Of a stretch of DNA of 64,000 nucleotides, positions 29,628-41,605 are shown piece after piece (the first letter of the stretch is position 1; the number at the start of each line of letters is the position of its first letter). A model generated the notes under the pieces. That model made no database searches and was not told the origin of the DNA. It worked only from the letters and a program-made list of their open reading frames with translations. The position numbers and the translations under genes are program-made. Source of the stretch: Ornithodoros turicata (taxonomy: Eukaryota; Arthropoda; Arachnida; Ixodida; Argasidae); contig NW_026999297.1 of NCBI RefSeq assembly GCF_037126465.1, positions 124,001-188,000 of the forward strand, read 5' to 3'.

Positions 29628-31761
29628 TCCTAAGGTAATCAACATTCAATAATTAACTTTTCAATTATAAAAGCTACGAAGTTGTTCCAATGAGAACATC
29701 TGATCTCTTCGGTCACCTGAGCCGTTTTCAGAACAAAAATCCGGTCGATAGATCGTCCGCAAAAAATTTGTGAAGGAACACTTCCTTTTTTTTTTTCATT
29801 GCGCATCTCTAGAGAGGCATCTTTCTCACCCCCAATATGAGAGGATGGAAGAGCACAATATCGCCTCTTGCGTCCTGGAAACAGATTAAACGAAAACAGA
29901 AAATGCAACCCAAGATAAGGGCAGTTCCGAAAGAGTCACCCGATACATTTGTTCTTGTTTTATTTCTGGAAGTTAAAGCTCCTTTTGTCCCCAATTCTCC
30001 GGGAGAACTGGCAACACTGATTTACGGGGGCAAAGGGACAAGGCGCTGACCCCCACTGACCGGCGAACCAGAAAGCGTTCTCCTTATAATGTTATCGGTG
30101 ACGTGCCATCATACCTCCTCATCCTCGTTATACTTGAAGGGACGAGTTAAGGGTGAACGCGCGGAGCCATGTTTATGTGAGTTTTTTTTCTGGGAAACAA
30201 ATTGCACACATCAAAACCTTTCGCGCGATTCGGTAAAATGACACACAAACTTTCATCAGATGTCTTAATCTGAATTCTTTTTTTTTTTTTTTTGGATGGC
30301 CCTCTGTACTCCTTTAATACACATCTCATCCTCCCGTATTTGTGGGCTTCTCTCGAGTACCACATTGTTAGCCTCCAGCGATGAAGGGTATCTTGGTTAG
30401 AGGCTACAGGTAACTCGTCCCGTGTGTTCCGGGATTTCCGTCCTTCTAGAAAACAGTCCAATGTGCTAATGAGGGCATCGCCACCCCAGTTGCTTCAGTC
30501 TTGGAAGCGGGGAGAGAAATGAGAACACCAATTTGGAAAAAGAAACAGAGCCGTTTATAGGCTCTGGGAAAAATGTGATTTGTGACCCTCTTGCGACACT
30601 TGACAAAGCCTGGTGTCTAAAGCGAACCCTTAAAATGCAACCGTTTGCGGCCGTTCAGAAAATCCCAGTGCTCTTTGCGCACGCATTGCATCCTGGGCGC
30701 TTGCTGAGCGGGGGAACGAAGAAGAATGTTTCACATTTCACTTTCGCTGACCTTAACATGTCGTGGACAATGGACCGGTAGGGGAGAAACCTGAACATTT
30801 TGGAGGCCACCCATTTCTTTCGTATTAGTAAACTCCCACAGTTCAAAGCGGCGCTAAGTACTCTGGTATTTCCTGAACTCGTCTATTCTACTCAGTCATT
30901 CACTGGGAACTCCGCGCACTGGCTACAGCGCATCAAACAATTTTTGACGGGGAGTTTTTCACTGTCGCCGCTGAAGATGGAAAGTCGATGAACATAAGCA
31001 GAGGAAGGCAAGCAGGCTGGTGTATACGATTAAACGGAAACATCTCCTTGAGTCCGAGGAACAGCGGGGGGGGGGGGGGGACTGGACAGGACAGTCAGGG
31101 GACAAGAACCGGCAACTACGACTCAAAACCAGCAAATGAACACTTTATTCAACATAGAGAAAGTGGAAGAAGCGATAACGAGTTCATTAGCTGGTTTTTC
31201 AGTCGTCGTCGGTCCTTGCCCTGTGTCCGTCCTGTCTAGTCCCCCCCCCCCCCGCTGCTCTTGAGACTCAAGGAGACGTTTCCGTTCAATGGAAAGTCAG
31301 TCCACGCAAGATGTTGTAATCATCACACTGCATCACGGAAAAATTAAGAAATATGTGGGCTGTGTGCAGCAGACACGCATCCACAGGTGGCTCTATTTAT
31401 ACACTAATTTAAAAGAATAATGTGCCTGGACGGCTCAAAGTATTAACACAAGTAGTTACAGTATTTAAATACCGTCTTAATGCATTTATATTACTTTCAC
31501 CACAAAGTATTTATAGACAGTATTTAAATACCCGAAAAGTGCATTTATACTCATCCCGGATGATGCGCAACGAATAAAATAAAGAAAAAATACTGTTCCT
31601 TCACGAATTGTTTGCGAACGATCTATCGAAGGGATTTTTGTTCCGAAAACGGCTCCGGTATCAGGTGACCGAAGAGATCAGATGTTCTCATTGGAACAGC
31701 TTTGTAGCTTTTATAATTAAAACGTTATTTATTGATTGTTAATTAAGACATTGCCTTAGGA
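29628..31761. mobile_element. 2.1-kb element with long TIRs
   Basis: The left end ctcctaaggtaatc is matched by the right end gccttaggag. The inverse similarity continues for about 140 bp (left 29628-29775, right 31600-31761; for example cttcggtcacctgag against caggtgaccgaag). The interior has no recognisable transposase. It is a non-autonomous DNA element; the superfamily is not determined. Confidence 0.7.
31025..31290. repeat. Palindrome with opposing G and C tracts
   Basis: aacggaaacatctccttgag at about 31033 is inverse to ctcaaggagacgtttccgtt at about 31270. G14 (31067-31080) faces a C14 tract (31240-31253), and gactggacaggacag faces ctgtctagtc. It lies within the 29628-31761 element and may be a nested insertion. 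The homopolymer lengths are error-prone in sequencing. Confidence 0.65.
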
Positions 31762-31769
31762 GGTGGGAA

Positions 31770-32166
31770 CGATAACGGACGTATTTTGGTTACCGTTTCC
31801 ATTTTCGTTACTGCTATATTTTCGTTTCCGTTATCCATTTCTGATACGGGCCTTTCAATTTCGTTTCAGTTTCGTTTCCGTTACTGTTTCCGGTAATGGA
31901 ACGGTTGTTACAGAGCTGCAGGAGGACAGCCCGTCCGGCTCTATCATCACCCTGTTTTGCCAAAGTGCTGCTTCAGTGACACGCGTACACACCACACAAG
32001 TAATTTTACGTCGTTGGGATGCACACATGTTGCAAGATAAAAATCCAGGAACATGTTTTCAGTCTTCAGTCACTCGGAGTCCAGCAACTCAAGGCGGGCG
32101 TAACTTTCATCCAATGTCGCATTTACAAGCGGACGCCCTCAATAGTAAATAATACTGCCATGGCCA
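31770..32166 (+). repeat. Dispersed repeat, copy 2
   Basis: Inverse copy of 655-1030, beginning with the gtttccgttacc minisatellite and sharing acgtcgttgggatgcacac. Non-coding. Confidence 0.7.
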
Positions 32167-32261
32167 CAGTGAAAAGAAAAAAGTACAAGATAAGTAAGGA
32201 CTGGGGCGTGGTAAGTGATGGATGCACCCTCGAGATCCAATAGGCCATTTGCAAAAGTTCC

Positions 32262-32856
32262 ATGGAACAGCGCGCGCCCTGGGAGGGCATGCCGGGAAAT
32301 GTTGTGCAAAACGACAGCGACGATGCATACACCAGTATGACGACGACGACGATCGGAGACGTTAGCAAATCGCTGTCGCTTTGCACAGCATTTCCCGGCA
32401 CGCTCTGCTCCCTGGAACCTTTTCAAATGAGCAGCAATTTCCAGACAGCGTCGGGATTTATTTGTTCACAGAGGTTCACAGAGAGAGCTTGTTCGTTCCA
32501 AAGAGGCCGCGAACAGAAGGAGCGCGCAGGCGCAGCAGAGAAGTAAGAGAGCCTCCATCGAACAGCGGCCAGCGCTGGGTTACTTCGCGAAAAACATTGT
32601 TAACAGGGGTTTCAGAATGCGTAACAGGAAAACTAATAATATGGTTACTAAAATAACGAAGTTCCGGTGTAATAGTGTGTAATACCAATTTTCAGTGTTG
32701 CCCGCTGTACAGCGGGTTGTTTGACACCAGGCGTCGCACCGCTCCGCTACGCCGCAGCTTTCATGGCAAATTAAAAATATTTATAGCGCGTTGTCGGTCG
32801 TATGGTTCCGCATATGGTATTTAGAAGTCTCTAGTCACATCACTGGCATATCATGC
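32262..32856 (-). mobile_element. MITE form of the THAP element
   Basis: 32500-32856 is the partner of 14911-15290. 32262-32421 is an imperfect hairpin (gccgggaaatgttgtgcaaa against tttgcacagcatttcccggc) with a GAC-rich loop. Compared with 14300-15290 it lacks the THAP-coding interior, so it reads as the internally deleted form. Confidence 0.65.
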
Positions 32857-35800
32857 TTGTCTAGTGCTTTACGGGCGCACCGACGTCACTGCTCTAGGTT
32901 TATCTGTCTGGCTTGGCATGGACTCTTGGCTTGGCCGCTTGGCTTTTTTGGTTTCGTTCTCTGTGCATCGTACATTAACAAACAGCTGTTATCTTATTGT
33001 TAAGTCGAAAACAAAACATGTGAACATTGCTTTGGCACGACGTCGTTCGGAAAGCGCAATTCCTTTTGCTGACCTTGCCTTTTATGAGCTGAAGCGACAT
33101 GATACGTGATATGCCACAGCAAGGTTGTCGAGAATGCGACCGTGCTATGCTGTTAGAACAATTCATCGGAGCATTCAAGTGTTATGTATTATAAGTTGCC
33201 AAAAGACCACACAGTGCGAAGCTCTTGGCTGACAGCAACAGCTAACTGAGTTGCACTCCAAGGATATTCTTCCACGAATGTTATCATAGGTTACGCGCGA
33301 CTCCAGAGGCTATTTGGAATCTCGGTACGAAATGGTCTGAAGTGAGATGCACGACACACAAATTTTGAACGTGCCACGCAGAACCACGGCAAAAAACGAG
33401 CGCAAAAGGTAAGTCGAGGTTCAGATATAAAAAATAGGAAGCTTCGTGAATCGATTATGCAGCTGTCCTACTGCGATTATTAATAATGAAACTCGTGAAT
33501 TACCACAGGTGCACGCTGAATTAAGGCGGAAATGAAGCAGGGTATGGCTTGCATCTGATGCATGAAGAACTTGCTGACAGGTTAGTTGCAGTCTAGCTGT
33601 CACCAACAGGTGTGATGTTATAATTTGAGTATTCACCTTTATTCCACTTTTCATGTGATCTCTCATGCAGATACAACGCCTGCTTTCAGGGTCTCTCTCA
33701 TAACCTCATGTGCATTCAGTGGTTCGTGTTCTCAGGTACATGGAAACTTCAACAAATAATTCGTGAGAACACAGACCCTCCTGCTACCAGTCAGGGATGT
33801 TACATTTCAGGCACTCCTTGCCTTTTCATGAAGTACTTCCCAAGGTGGAGCTCGCTACAGCTCATTCTCCTAACTGTTAATCTTGTGGCTTGTGTTGTGT
33901 TTTTCTGTTTGTGTGTTCCAGGCTCAGAACAGTTACTTTGGATCAGGTCAGTTACGTTTCATTTAGACATGGCAAGCAGAAAGCGGTGTTTCTCGACACA
34001 ACTTAGCAGTGGCCTTCCTGCACTACGGGTGCAGTCATTAGCGTGAACGGACATCCGCAAATTATATTCATTGTACTTTTATTCTGTGCTATGTAATCCT
34101 CTTCAAGTTCTGTCAAAGGAGCGTGTAATGCCATGCAATAATAGTAATGTTGTAAAATAATAGTATAGTTCAGTACTCCCTTAAAGTGGGAGGAATAGCA
34201 GCACGTGAATGCAGGAAGGAAACTGTCATGTTATGACAGGTGTTTATGTATTGTATATTTAACAACTTATTTTATTTCTTAGCTTTCACCAGCGAATCGT
34301 GTCAAGCCGTGTTGTATTAATTAGGATCATGTTTATTTTAGTAGCTAGAGCAGCTGTTACACAGTGAGAACATAGCCTATGTATGTTTGTATTTTCCAAC
34401 GTGTCCCTTGGTTTTCCTCCCTGATGCTGCACATCTTAGGGATAGGTTTTGGAACCGGTAGTTCCAGCCAAGTGAGAATTGCTTTTCAGGGGATTATCAT
34501 GCTGGCAGATGACACATATGGTTTAAATTATTTGGTGGACAGGAGTTGCATAGCTTCACACAATAACCACTACTACTGTGAAGTAAGAGTGGTTTCAAAT
34601 CTAGCTTTCTTGCGTTACTGACATTACACAAGATGAAGTATCCACTATGATCCTTTATATGGGGGTTACGTTCAGTGCAATCAGCAGATGCTATTTACAA
34701 TTCTGTGTTTCCTACTGTGTTGAAATGGGACAGTTTGTACCTGAGAGCCATAGTGAAACACAGGCAGCCAAGGACAGACTTTTGATGCCCTCGAGAAATT
34801 TGGCAATGGGGACGTTCACCTGGAGTTTGACAGCGCGACACTAGCGCCGCGTTTCTCCCCTGGTGGTACTGGGAGGAAACGTTTCAAAGTAGACGCGCCG
34901 GGCGACGAATGTGATTACATGCGCTGTGCACGACCTTCCACCTGCTTCCGTGCAATATCCGAGAATGTTCTGCCCGGGGAACGGGAAAAATAAGGCCTGG
35001 ACCACGTTACTATAAAATGTACGAACTGCACAAAGAAAATCGGAACATACCTGTATCATATCTGTTTTTCTGCTCTGTCCTTTTTCTTTTCTTTTTTTTT
35101 TTAATTCAAACTCGATCATGCTGATAGCTGTGTGACTCTGCAAGCTTATAAACTTGGGCTGTTCGGTCTTTGTATCTGCTTCGTGCCCCATGCTCAGGCT
35201 TTTTTTTTATCATGAATTTCGTCGATCAGCTCGCCGGAGTCTCCGCCATTTTGTCGTACACGTAGACCTATGTCTGGTGCTGCTAGTACGGTGTGAAAAT
35301 CATGAGTAATGTGGATTACGCATTTATTTTTTAACATTCTTAGTTACATATTCTACAGATATAGGTGGAACAAATTCCTAGGCAGCGAGTACATGGCAAG
35401 CATAGGAGAAGTATGAAGTGTCGCGAGTGCATGTGAGTCCCAAAATGATCATAATACTTGTGCAGGGTCCACAGGGAGTCATTGCAATTGCTCATTGGAT
35501 TATGAAAGTTGTATGGCACTCGAGACATGTCTCAAAAATCAATAATCTCAGCCGCAAAGACATTTAAATTTTTGTTCTGATGACTGTTCTGACCTGACTC
35601 CCATATTCTTCTCTTCCGAAACAGTCACGGGTATGTGATAAGTGGTAGCGTGGTTTGGAGTAAGCAAACAGAGAAAAAGGGGAATGTAACGCTCATAAAA
35701 AGAGCGGACTACTGGCAAGTATCCCTAATGCTCGCTCCGTTCATTCTACAAATCATTACTCCACCAGCTGTCACACCCTCTTCGTAAACCAGAGTGAAAC

Positions 35801-38460
35801 ATTTGAAACGAGAGATATCCAACTGTATGCATTCTGGTTTTATCCATCAGTGAGGTTTCGCTCAGAGCTAGTAGATCCACGGCGCCTGGGGAGTACCGGC
35901 ATTTTACTCGTATTTCGAGCCAGTCCGATAATATTCTGCCATGCGCCAAAAAGGCAAAAACGCGCCGCTGTTGACGGTTTCCCTTTTTCAGACTTCATGG
36001 GGAAACTATCCTCGGTCTCTTCTGCCTTATAAAAAGCACAACACAGGTTGGCCATTCTGACACAGCACATACCATGGGCGTGATGAGAAAACGCGCTACT
36101 TTGGAAAACTTATCACTATCGCCAAAAGTGGCGCTGACTGTCGTAATCAGGAGCGCCCTCTGGCCCAGCCCAACAACCCTATACATTGTAGGGACTCTGG
36201 ATGCTCCCTCAGTTTCCAGAACACAGAGATTAAGGCTGCATTTAAACAACAAGTAGTTAAGAGAAATCCAAGACGGGAGCAGTCTGCGGTTGGATTTGCT
36301 TCTGTCCGAGATAAGTTTTCTCATAGGGGACGCACAGGCACGCTCAGGGTGGTACTACTGCTGCCTGTGAAATAGAATGAGGAGAGGGGGACGATACATA
36401 ACCTTTTTTTTCTTTTCTTGTCTGTGATTCTGTTCGTTAAACTGTCATTTGTTTAGCAGCCATGTGTGTCTATATTCCAGAGTCTGCTAATAAGGATATC
36501 AATTGAGAGCTAGCAGTTGTGTTATTGTAGCTGTCTCATCCTGTTTTTCGCTGCTTGTGTTTCACTATGGTCATGTTTGCTATTGCAAAAAAGAAAAGGA
36601 AAAGACCATAGAAAAACACGAAAAGAGCTACCTGGAAAGCTGCCTGTTTTAGTGCTCACATGGAGGCAATGCAATGGGGTAACATGTTCCATTGGTGAAC
36701 TGTACATAGTAGTACAGATCACAACGGGAACCAGTTACTCAGATTTTTCTGAAACAATTTTTTCTTTTGGAGCTTTGATTGTCCAGCCTATTATTGGAGC
36801 CTTATGTGATCCCTTCTTGAGATATGATAAGATTGCTGATCCTGTACAGTTCGTTAATTTTGAAGCTATATTGTGCCGAGGAAAGAATTCCCACATCTGC
36901 ATTTGAATATATAGGAATAGTTTGTAAGTACTTTCCTTGTTGACATTTATGTTTGCGCCAGGTCCCAATAATGCCGATTGATGGAAAATGTAAATAAAGA
37001 GATGTATTTGCTTGCCAAACGATACACAAGTGTCATCTTTTCAAGTGAGATATTCCCTGTTCATAAGTTGCAAGGCAAGGGGTTGTAGGGGCACAATGAT
37101 AGTAGAGTTTAGCATTGTTTTTGCCACTTCACATATATTCACTGTTATTCGTGTGGTATAACTAGGAACGTACAGCATGTGCATAAAATAAGTTCGTATG
37201 AAGCCACACGCGTATGGTTCAGAAGATTAGATGATGCACTACATAATAGATGTCCAAGCATATATAATTGTACTTCAAGTGCGATGGTTATACTAAAGCA
37301 TAACTTCCATGAAGACTCTAGTTACATGTAAGACTGGCCTTTGCAAATCATTTGGTAACGTGTCTCTAACTGCAAGAGGCATTCGAGAATGCTGCAGACA
37401 TGGTTGCATCTTACAAATTGCTTATTATGTCCTACATGATAAATATTAAATACGAAGTGATCTGTGCAATCATTCCTGAGTATGGGATTAATTCAGAAGC
37501 TGACCAGTGATGTCACCCATGACGACAATCACAAAACTGCCTCTCTTTTATACCACATGGGCATTGTGAGTTGAAGTAGCATTCTACAGAGGGATAAGGT
37601 GCACCCAAAGATTTGATTTCTAGGACCTATGCTATGCCCTAACTCTTCCGACCCCCGAAACAACATTTCTAACTGGCAATATATGCTCTTCTATTTCTTT
37701 TGCGTCTGCATGGTGTGCAACCACGTGGTTTTGGAGCTTTCGCGTGCATATGTTTTCGTGCTGCGGTGTTCATTAAGAACAAAATCCAGATGTTATACAT
37801 CAAGTGCAGTAGTTTGTGGCGTGCTACACGACGCAGCATGGAGACATGACAGGCATGGAGACAGACATGGGAGTGTGTGATTCAAAGACAACTTCTGGAA
37901 AATACACAGAATCCCACAAAAAGTTTAAAATGTGATCGTTATTCTGTTCTTCGTTCTGCTCGTCGTTCCATAACATCGTCGACGGTGTTACACATTGATA
38001 AACCGTACGCAAAGCTTGTTTCATAGCATATTATGCGGTTCCTCAAATACAATATATAGCACGCTCGTTTCCTGCACAAATAAAACGTCGGCATTTTCGT
38101 GCTATAACGGCTGTCGAAACGTCATTTCCTAATTGACCCTACACCGGGCAAGTGCTGTAAAGAGGCTAACACAGACGCGCCTTGATACATATTGTTCAAG
38201 CTCACAAAACACAGATGACGAATTCCTGTCACAATATCGCACAGAGCTTGGTTCACGAATGAGTTCGCAGCTGCTGCACTGTTTACTCATCGCGGTACCA
38301 GTAGAACCCGGCTGTCCGCTATGTTCAACCACAGATACGTGAAGCCACGAAAAGCCGTTGCTGGAATCACTGGAATCAACTGACAAGTACGAAGGCGCGT
38401 ACACGTCATAATAGACATCTCCTTCTTCGTAAGCAAATGACGTCACAGTATTCGACAGCG
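32857..38460. other. 5.6 kb, no gene supported
   Basis: The frames here (for example 33708-34046 and 36517-36906) show no domain, no codon pattern and no splice logic I can defend. A short inverse pair exists: gccatagtgaaacacaggcag at 34740 against tgtgtttcactatggtc near 36560, possibly the ends of an old element. Confidence 0.4.
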
Positions 38461-38672
38461 CCACCGGTTTGGTAGATGGTTGAACTATGCTCGAAGCTTG
38501 AGGCGGTTACGGTGAAAGGGACGCGACCTTCGGTCCTACTTTTCTTTCAATAGGAGGCAGCGAACAAGTGCCCATTCGTGGAACCCAGCTTTCCCCTTCC
38601 AACCTGTTTTGGTTTCAGTCTGTCTACCAACGTCATGACGACGTTTCTCGGGTAGAGGTTTATTCCCGTTCG
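38461..38672 (+). repeat. Dispersed repeat R3, copy 2
   Basis: Matches 50050-50306 and the inverse of 8555-8800 (agggacgcgaccttcggtcc; gtctgtctaccaacgtcatg). Non-coding. Confidence 0.75.
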
Positions 38673-39266
38673 GGTGCATCTACGTCATAAACATGGCTGC
38701 GCCCATCTGTGTTTCGGAATGAAGTATCTGTTTGTTTGTTTTTATATGGTACGGTACCGAACTGGGAGAATGAATGTGCATTTTGGGTAGAGTTGGATGC
38801 GGGCTTTCAAAATATCACAACCGTTTTGACTGTTTGGGATATCGGCATCGCCTGGGTGAAGGGTAGTGTCAGTGACCTTTTATTCTCCCGATGCGTTACC
38901 TCCCCGTCGTTTTGTTTCTTCATCAGTTTAGTGGGGAGATTTTGAAGGATTAGCAGGTCTTTACGATAACGGTTCCGATTAAATGATAAGCCAAGCACCT
39001 GATACTTTTGTAGTGACTGGTATCACGTTGCTCATCTTGAACATGACAGCTTCCAGCTTGCTTTTTCCTAAAGTGTGCCCGATATCCAAAGCTCCGCAGT
39101 GTGTGTTATCGCCGGGAGACTCTTTTCGGCCTCACCTTAGCCTCACGGCGAACGTCATATATGTCACGGGATGGACATGAGATGAGTATGTGGAAAACCG
39201 ACAGAGGTTCGCCACACTGAGTGCATTCAGGTGGTTCCTACTCTCGAGCGAAACTGGGAAGTGTCT

Positions 39267-39355
39267 TCGTGTTGTGTCTGTCCTTTCGTGTTCCCTGGTC
39301 TCGGGGTTTTACATTATGCATGATCTTCACCAGCTCGCTTGCTTCCTAGCCATTT
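39267..39355 (+). repeat. Short repeat, copy 1 (partner 41514-41605)
   Basis: About 90 bp with roughly 90 percent identity to 41514-41605, including ttcaccagctc and gccattttttca. The second copy also has an inverse partner just upstream (41450-41500). Confidence 0.65.
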
Positions 39356-41449
39356 TTTCAAGTATCTCAAGTTTCACCCTTCCCCGGGCAAAATGGGGGG
39401 GGGGGGGGGGCGATCAGCGAGAGCGCTGGGTATCTGTCACTCAAAATAATTCATACGGCAAAGAAGGCTTTTGTTCGTTTGTTAACGCAAGCATATCATT
39501 CCAGATTTCAAGACTCGTTCACTAATCCTGTCTTCGCAGGCAAGATGGGGATCAGTGTTTGTCGAACGGCAACACAAGCGCCTACTGCTGAATTTGGGGA
39601 AATTTTGGGATCAACAACTACAAATCGCAAGACGATTGTTCCGACCTCCCTGAACTTTGGTGTACCGTCACATACAATTTAGAGTAAGTGCGACGACAAG
39701 TGTGAGCAAGTAGTTTTGCCTGTGATGTGCGATTGACCACATTGCTGAAATCGCTGAAAGCATTAAATAAAAGAAAATAGCGAAATAATAGACTGAGAGC
39801 AATATACACACGATTAATTTATTCCATTTAATGAAACACTTTCTCTGTATCTGTTCTTGTTAATATCACGATATCTCGAAATTCGGAAACACGGACAAAA
39901 ACAACAAGAAATGATGGAAGTTATGATGACATCGGATGTTTCCCCATGGTAGCCACTGCTCCCTACCCCACTTGACAGAGATTAATATAAGAAAACACAC
40001 GTACAAAAGTTACACGTAGCTATGATAGTTTATACTATTTTGTGAACTAAAATAAATGTGAAAATCGCCGTGCATCAAATACATAATGCTGAATTCGAGA
40101 CGCCGTAATGGGTAACACCTGGGACAGCCGTACACAGGCAACAGCGTAAATAGTATTTCATTACGTGTTCCAAGTGCTGACTGTCTCAATGGAACCTTCA
40201 ACGGAACGTTTATGCTGTTCTCAGTTTGACGGACTCCGTAATTTGCCCTATTTGCGAGTAGTTCTGCCACCGGGCACATAACAGTGTTCCCGCCTCATCC
40301 CTTCCTCTCTCTCCCTGCTCACGTAACATATGACGCCCGCCATAAGGAAGCCATACAGAAGTTTCTGTGAGGCCGACACAGCGAGCTCTTTCGCAAGCAC
40401 CACCACAGATGGTGAGTAAGTAGTTGGTGTGGGCCAATTTCAGGGGGAACTATGCCAATACTTATCCCAAAATTGAGCACCAAAAACCAGGGGAATGCAT
40501 AGGCCGCACCATTCCAACACACCACCTCTAATTGTACGGACAACCTTTGCTACCACCAATGAACGTACGCTCTCGGCCATGCTGCTAGTCGCTCAGCCAT
40601 AGCTCAGCTCTATGTCACAACACATCTCACGTGACGTCGTCCACATCATATGGCAAAACGAACGCAGCGGAGAGACACGGAGTTACAGCGTTACAGCGTA
40701 GACTAGTGTTCTCCTGCGCGTGGGTCGCTCATAACACATTCAGCAGAGGGTTGCAAGTCGGCTCAGAAACTATAGAGAGATGTCCATACACCATGCTCTG
40801 CCCACTATTCTGCATCCCAAAAAAGCTTATGGTACGTACTAAAATATGAACGAAACAATCCCTGCTGCCACGCATTTTTCTGTCTGCGATGGTTCAAGGC
40901 TAGTCGTACTACCTGTGACGATATCAACTGTGAAATTAAATTTCAGCGTCGTTTTGTGCATTACTATTCATTCGATAAAACCGAAAAGCTTGTGGCCCCA
41001 CCAAATCAAGGAGGAGGGGGTCGCGAAACGCATTCTTGTAGTTCTGACGGGTCACTGGGTAGCAGAGTGTGGAAACCACTAGCTTAGGTGATGTGCTGCG
41101 GTGCATTCGCTCAACTGCCGGATATTCTGCTACGGGACATGCAGACGTGGTTGACCAAAAATGTGGAAGCAGGCGTATGGCCCATAATGCTAGGAAGCTT
41201 AAAAGCATGGCGTTAGCTGATGAGAGTTCTCTCCCTCGTGTCTTCTGTTTGTGCGCTTTTCATATTATGATGCTAGGAAGCGTTGTGCAAGAAAACCGTT
41301 CTTAATTACATACGGCACATGAGTATCTCCATACATTTCTTTACGGTAGCAGCTCATAAGCACCAAGTGCCGATAACCTCCAGCTGCTCTCCAAATGTTC
41401 ACATGCACCAGAAACACACACACAAAAAAAAAGGTGGTGCATAGTGTAA

Positions 41450-41605
41450 AAGCCTCGAGACTAGGGAACACGACGGGACAGACGCAAACACGAAGAGACT
41501 TGAGACTTCATGTTTGTGTCTGTCCCTTCGTGTTCCCTAGTCTCGGGGTTTTTACATCATGCATCATCTTCACCAGCTCACTTGCTTCTTAGCCATTTTT
41601 TCATT
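41450..41605. repeat. Short repeat, copy 2, with inverted arm
   Basis: 41514-41605 repeats 39267-39355. 41450-41500 (cgagactagggaacacgacg) is the inverse of 41520-41560, making an imperfect hairpin with a short central spacer. Confidence 0.65.

Noticed and set aside
33708..34046. Membrane protein ORF on the + strand
   Set aside because: A hydrophobic stretch alone, with no recognisable family, splice structure or neighbouring exon.
36517..36906. 129-codon ORF with hydrophobic start
   Set aside because: No domain. The composition is typical of A/T-rich non-coding DNA.
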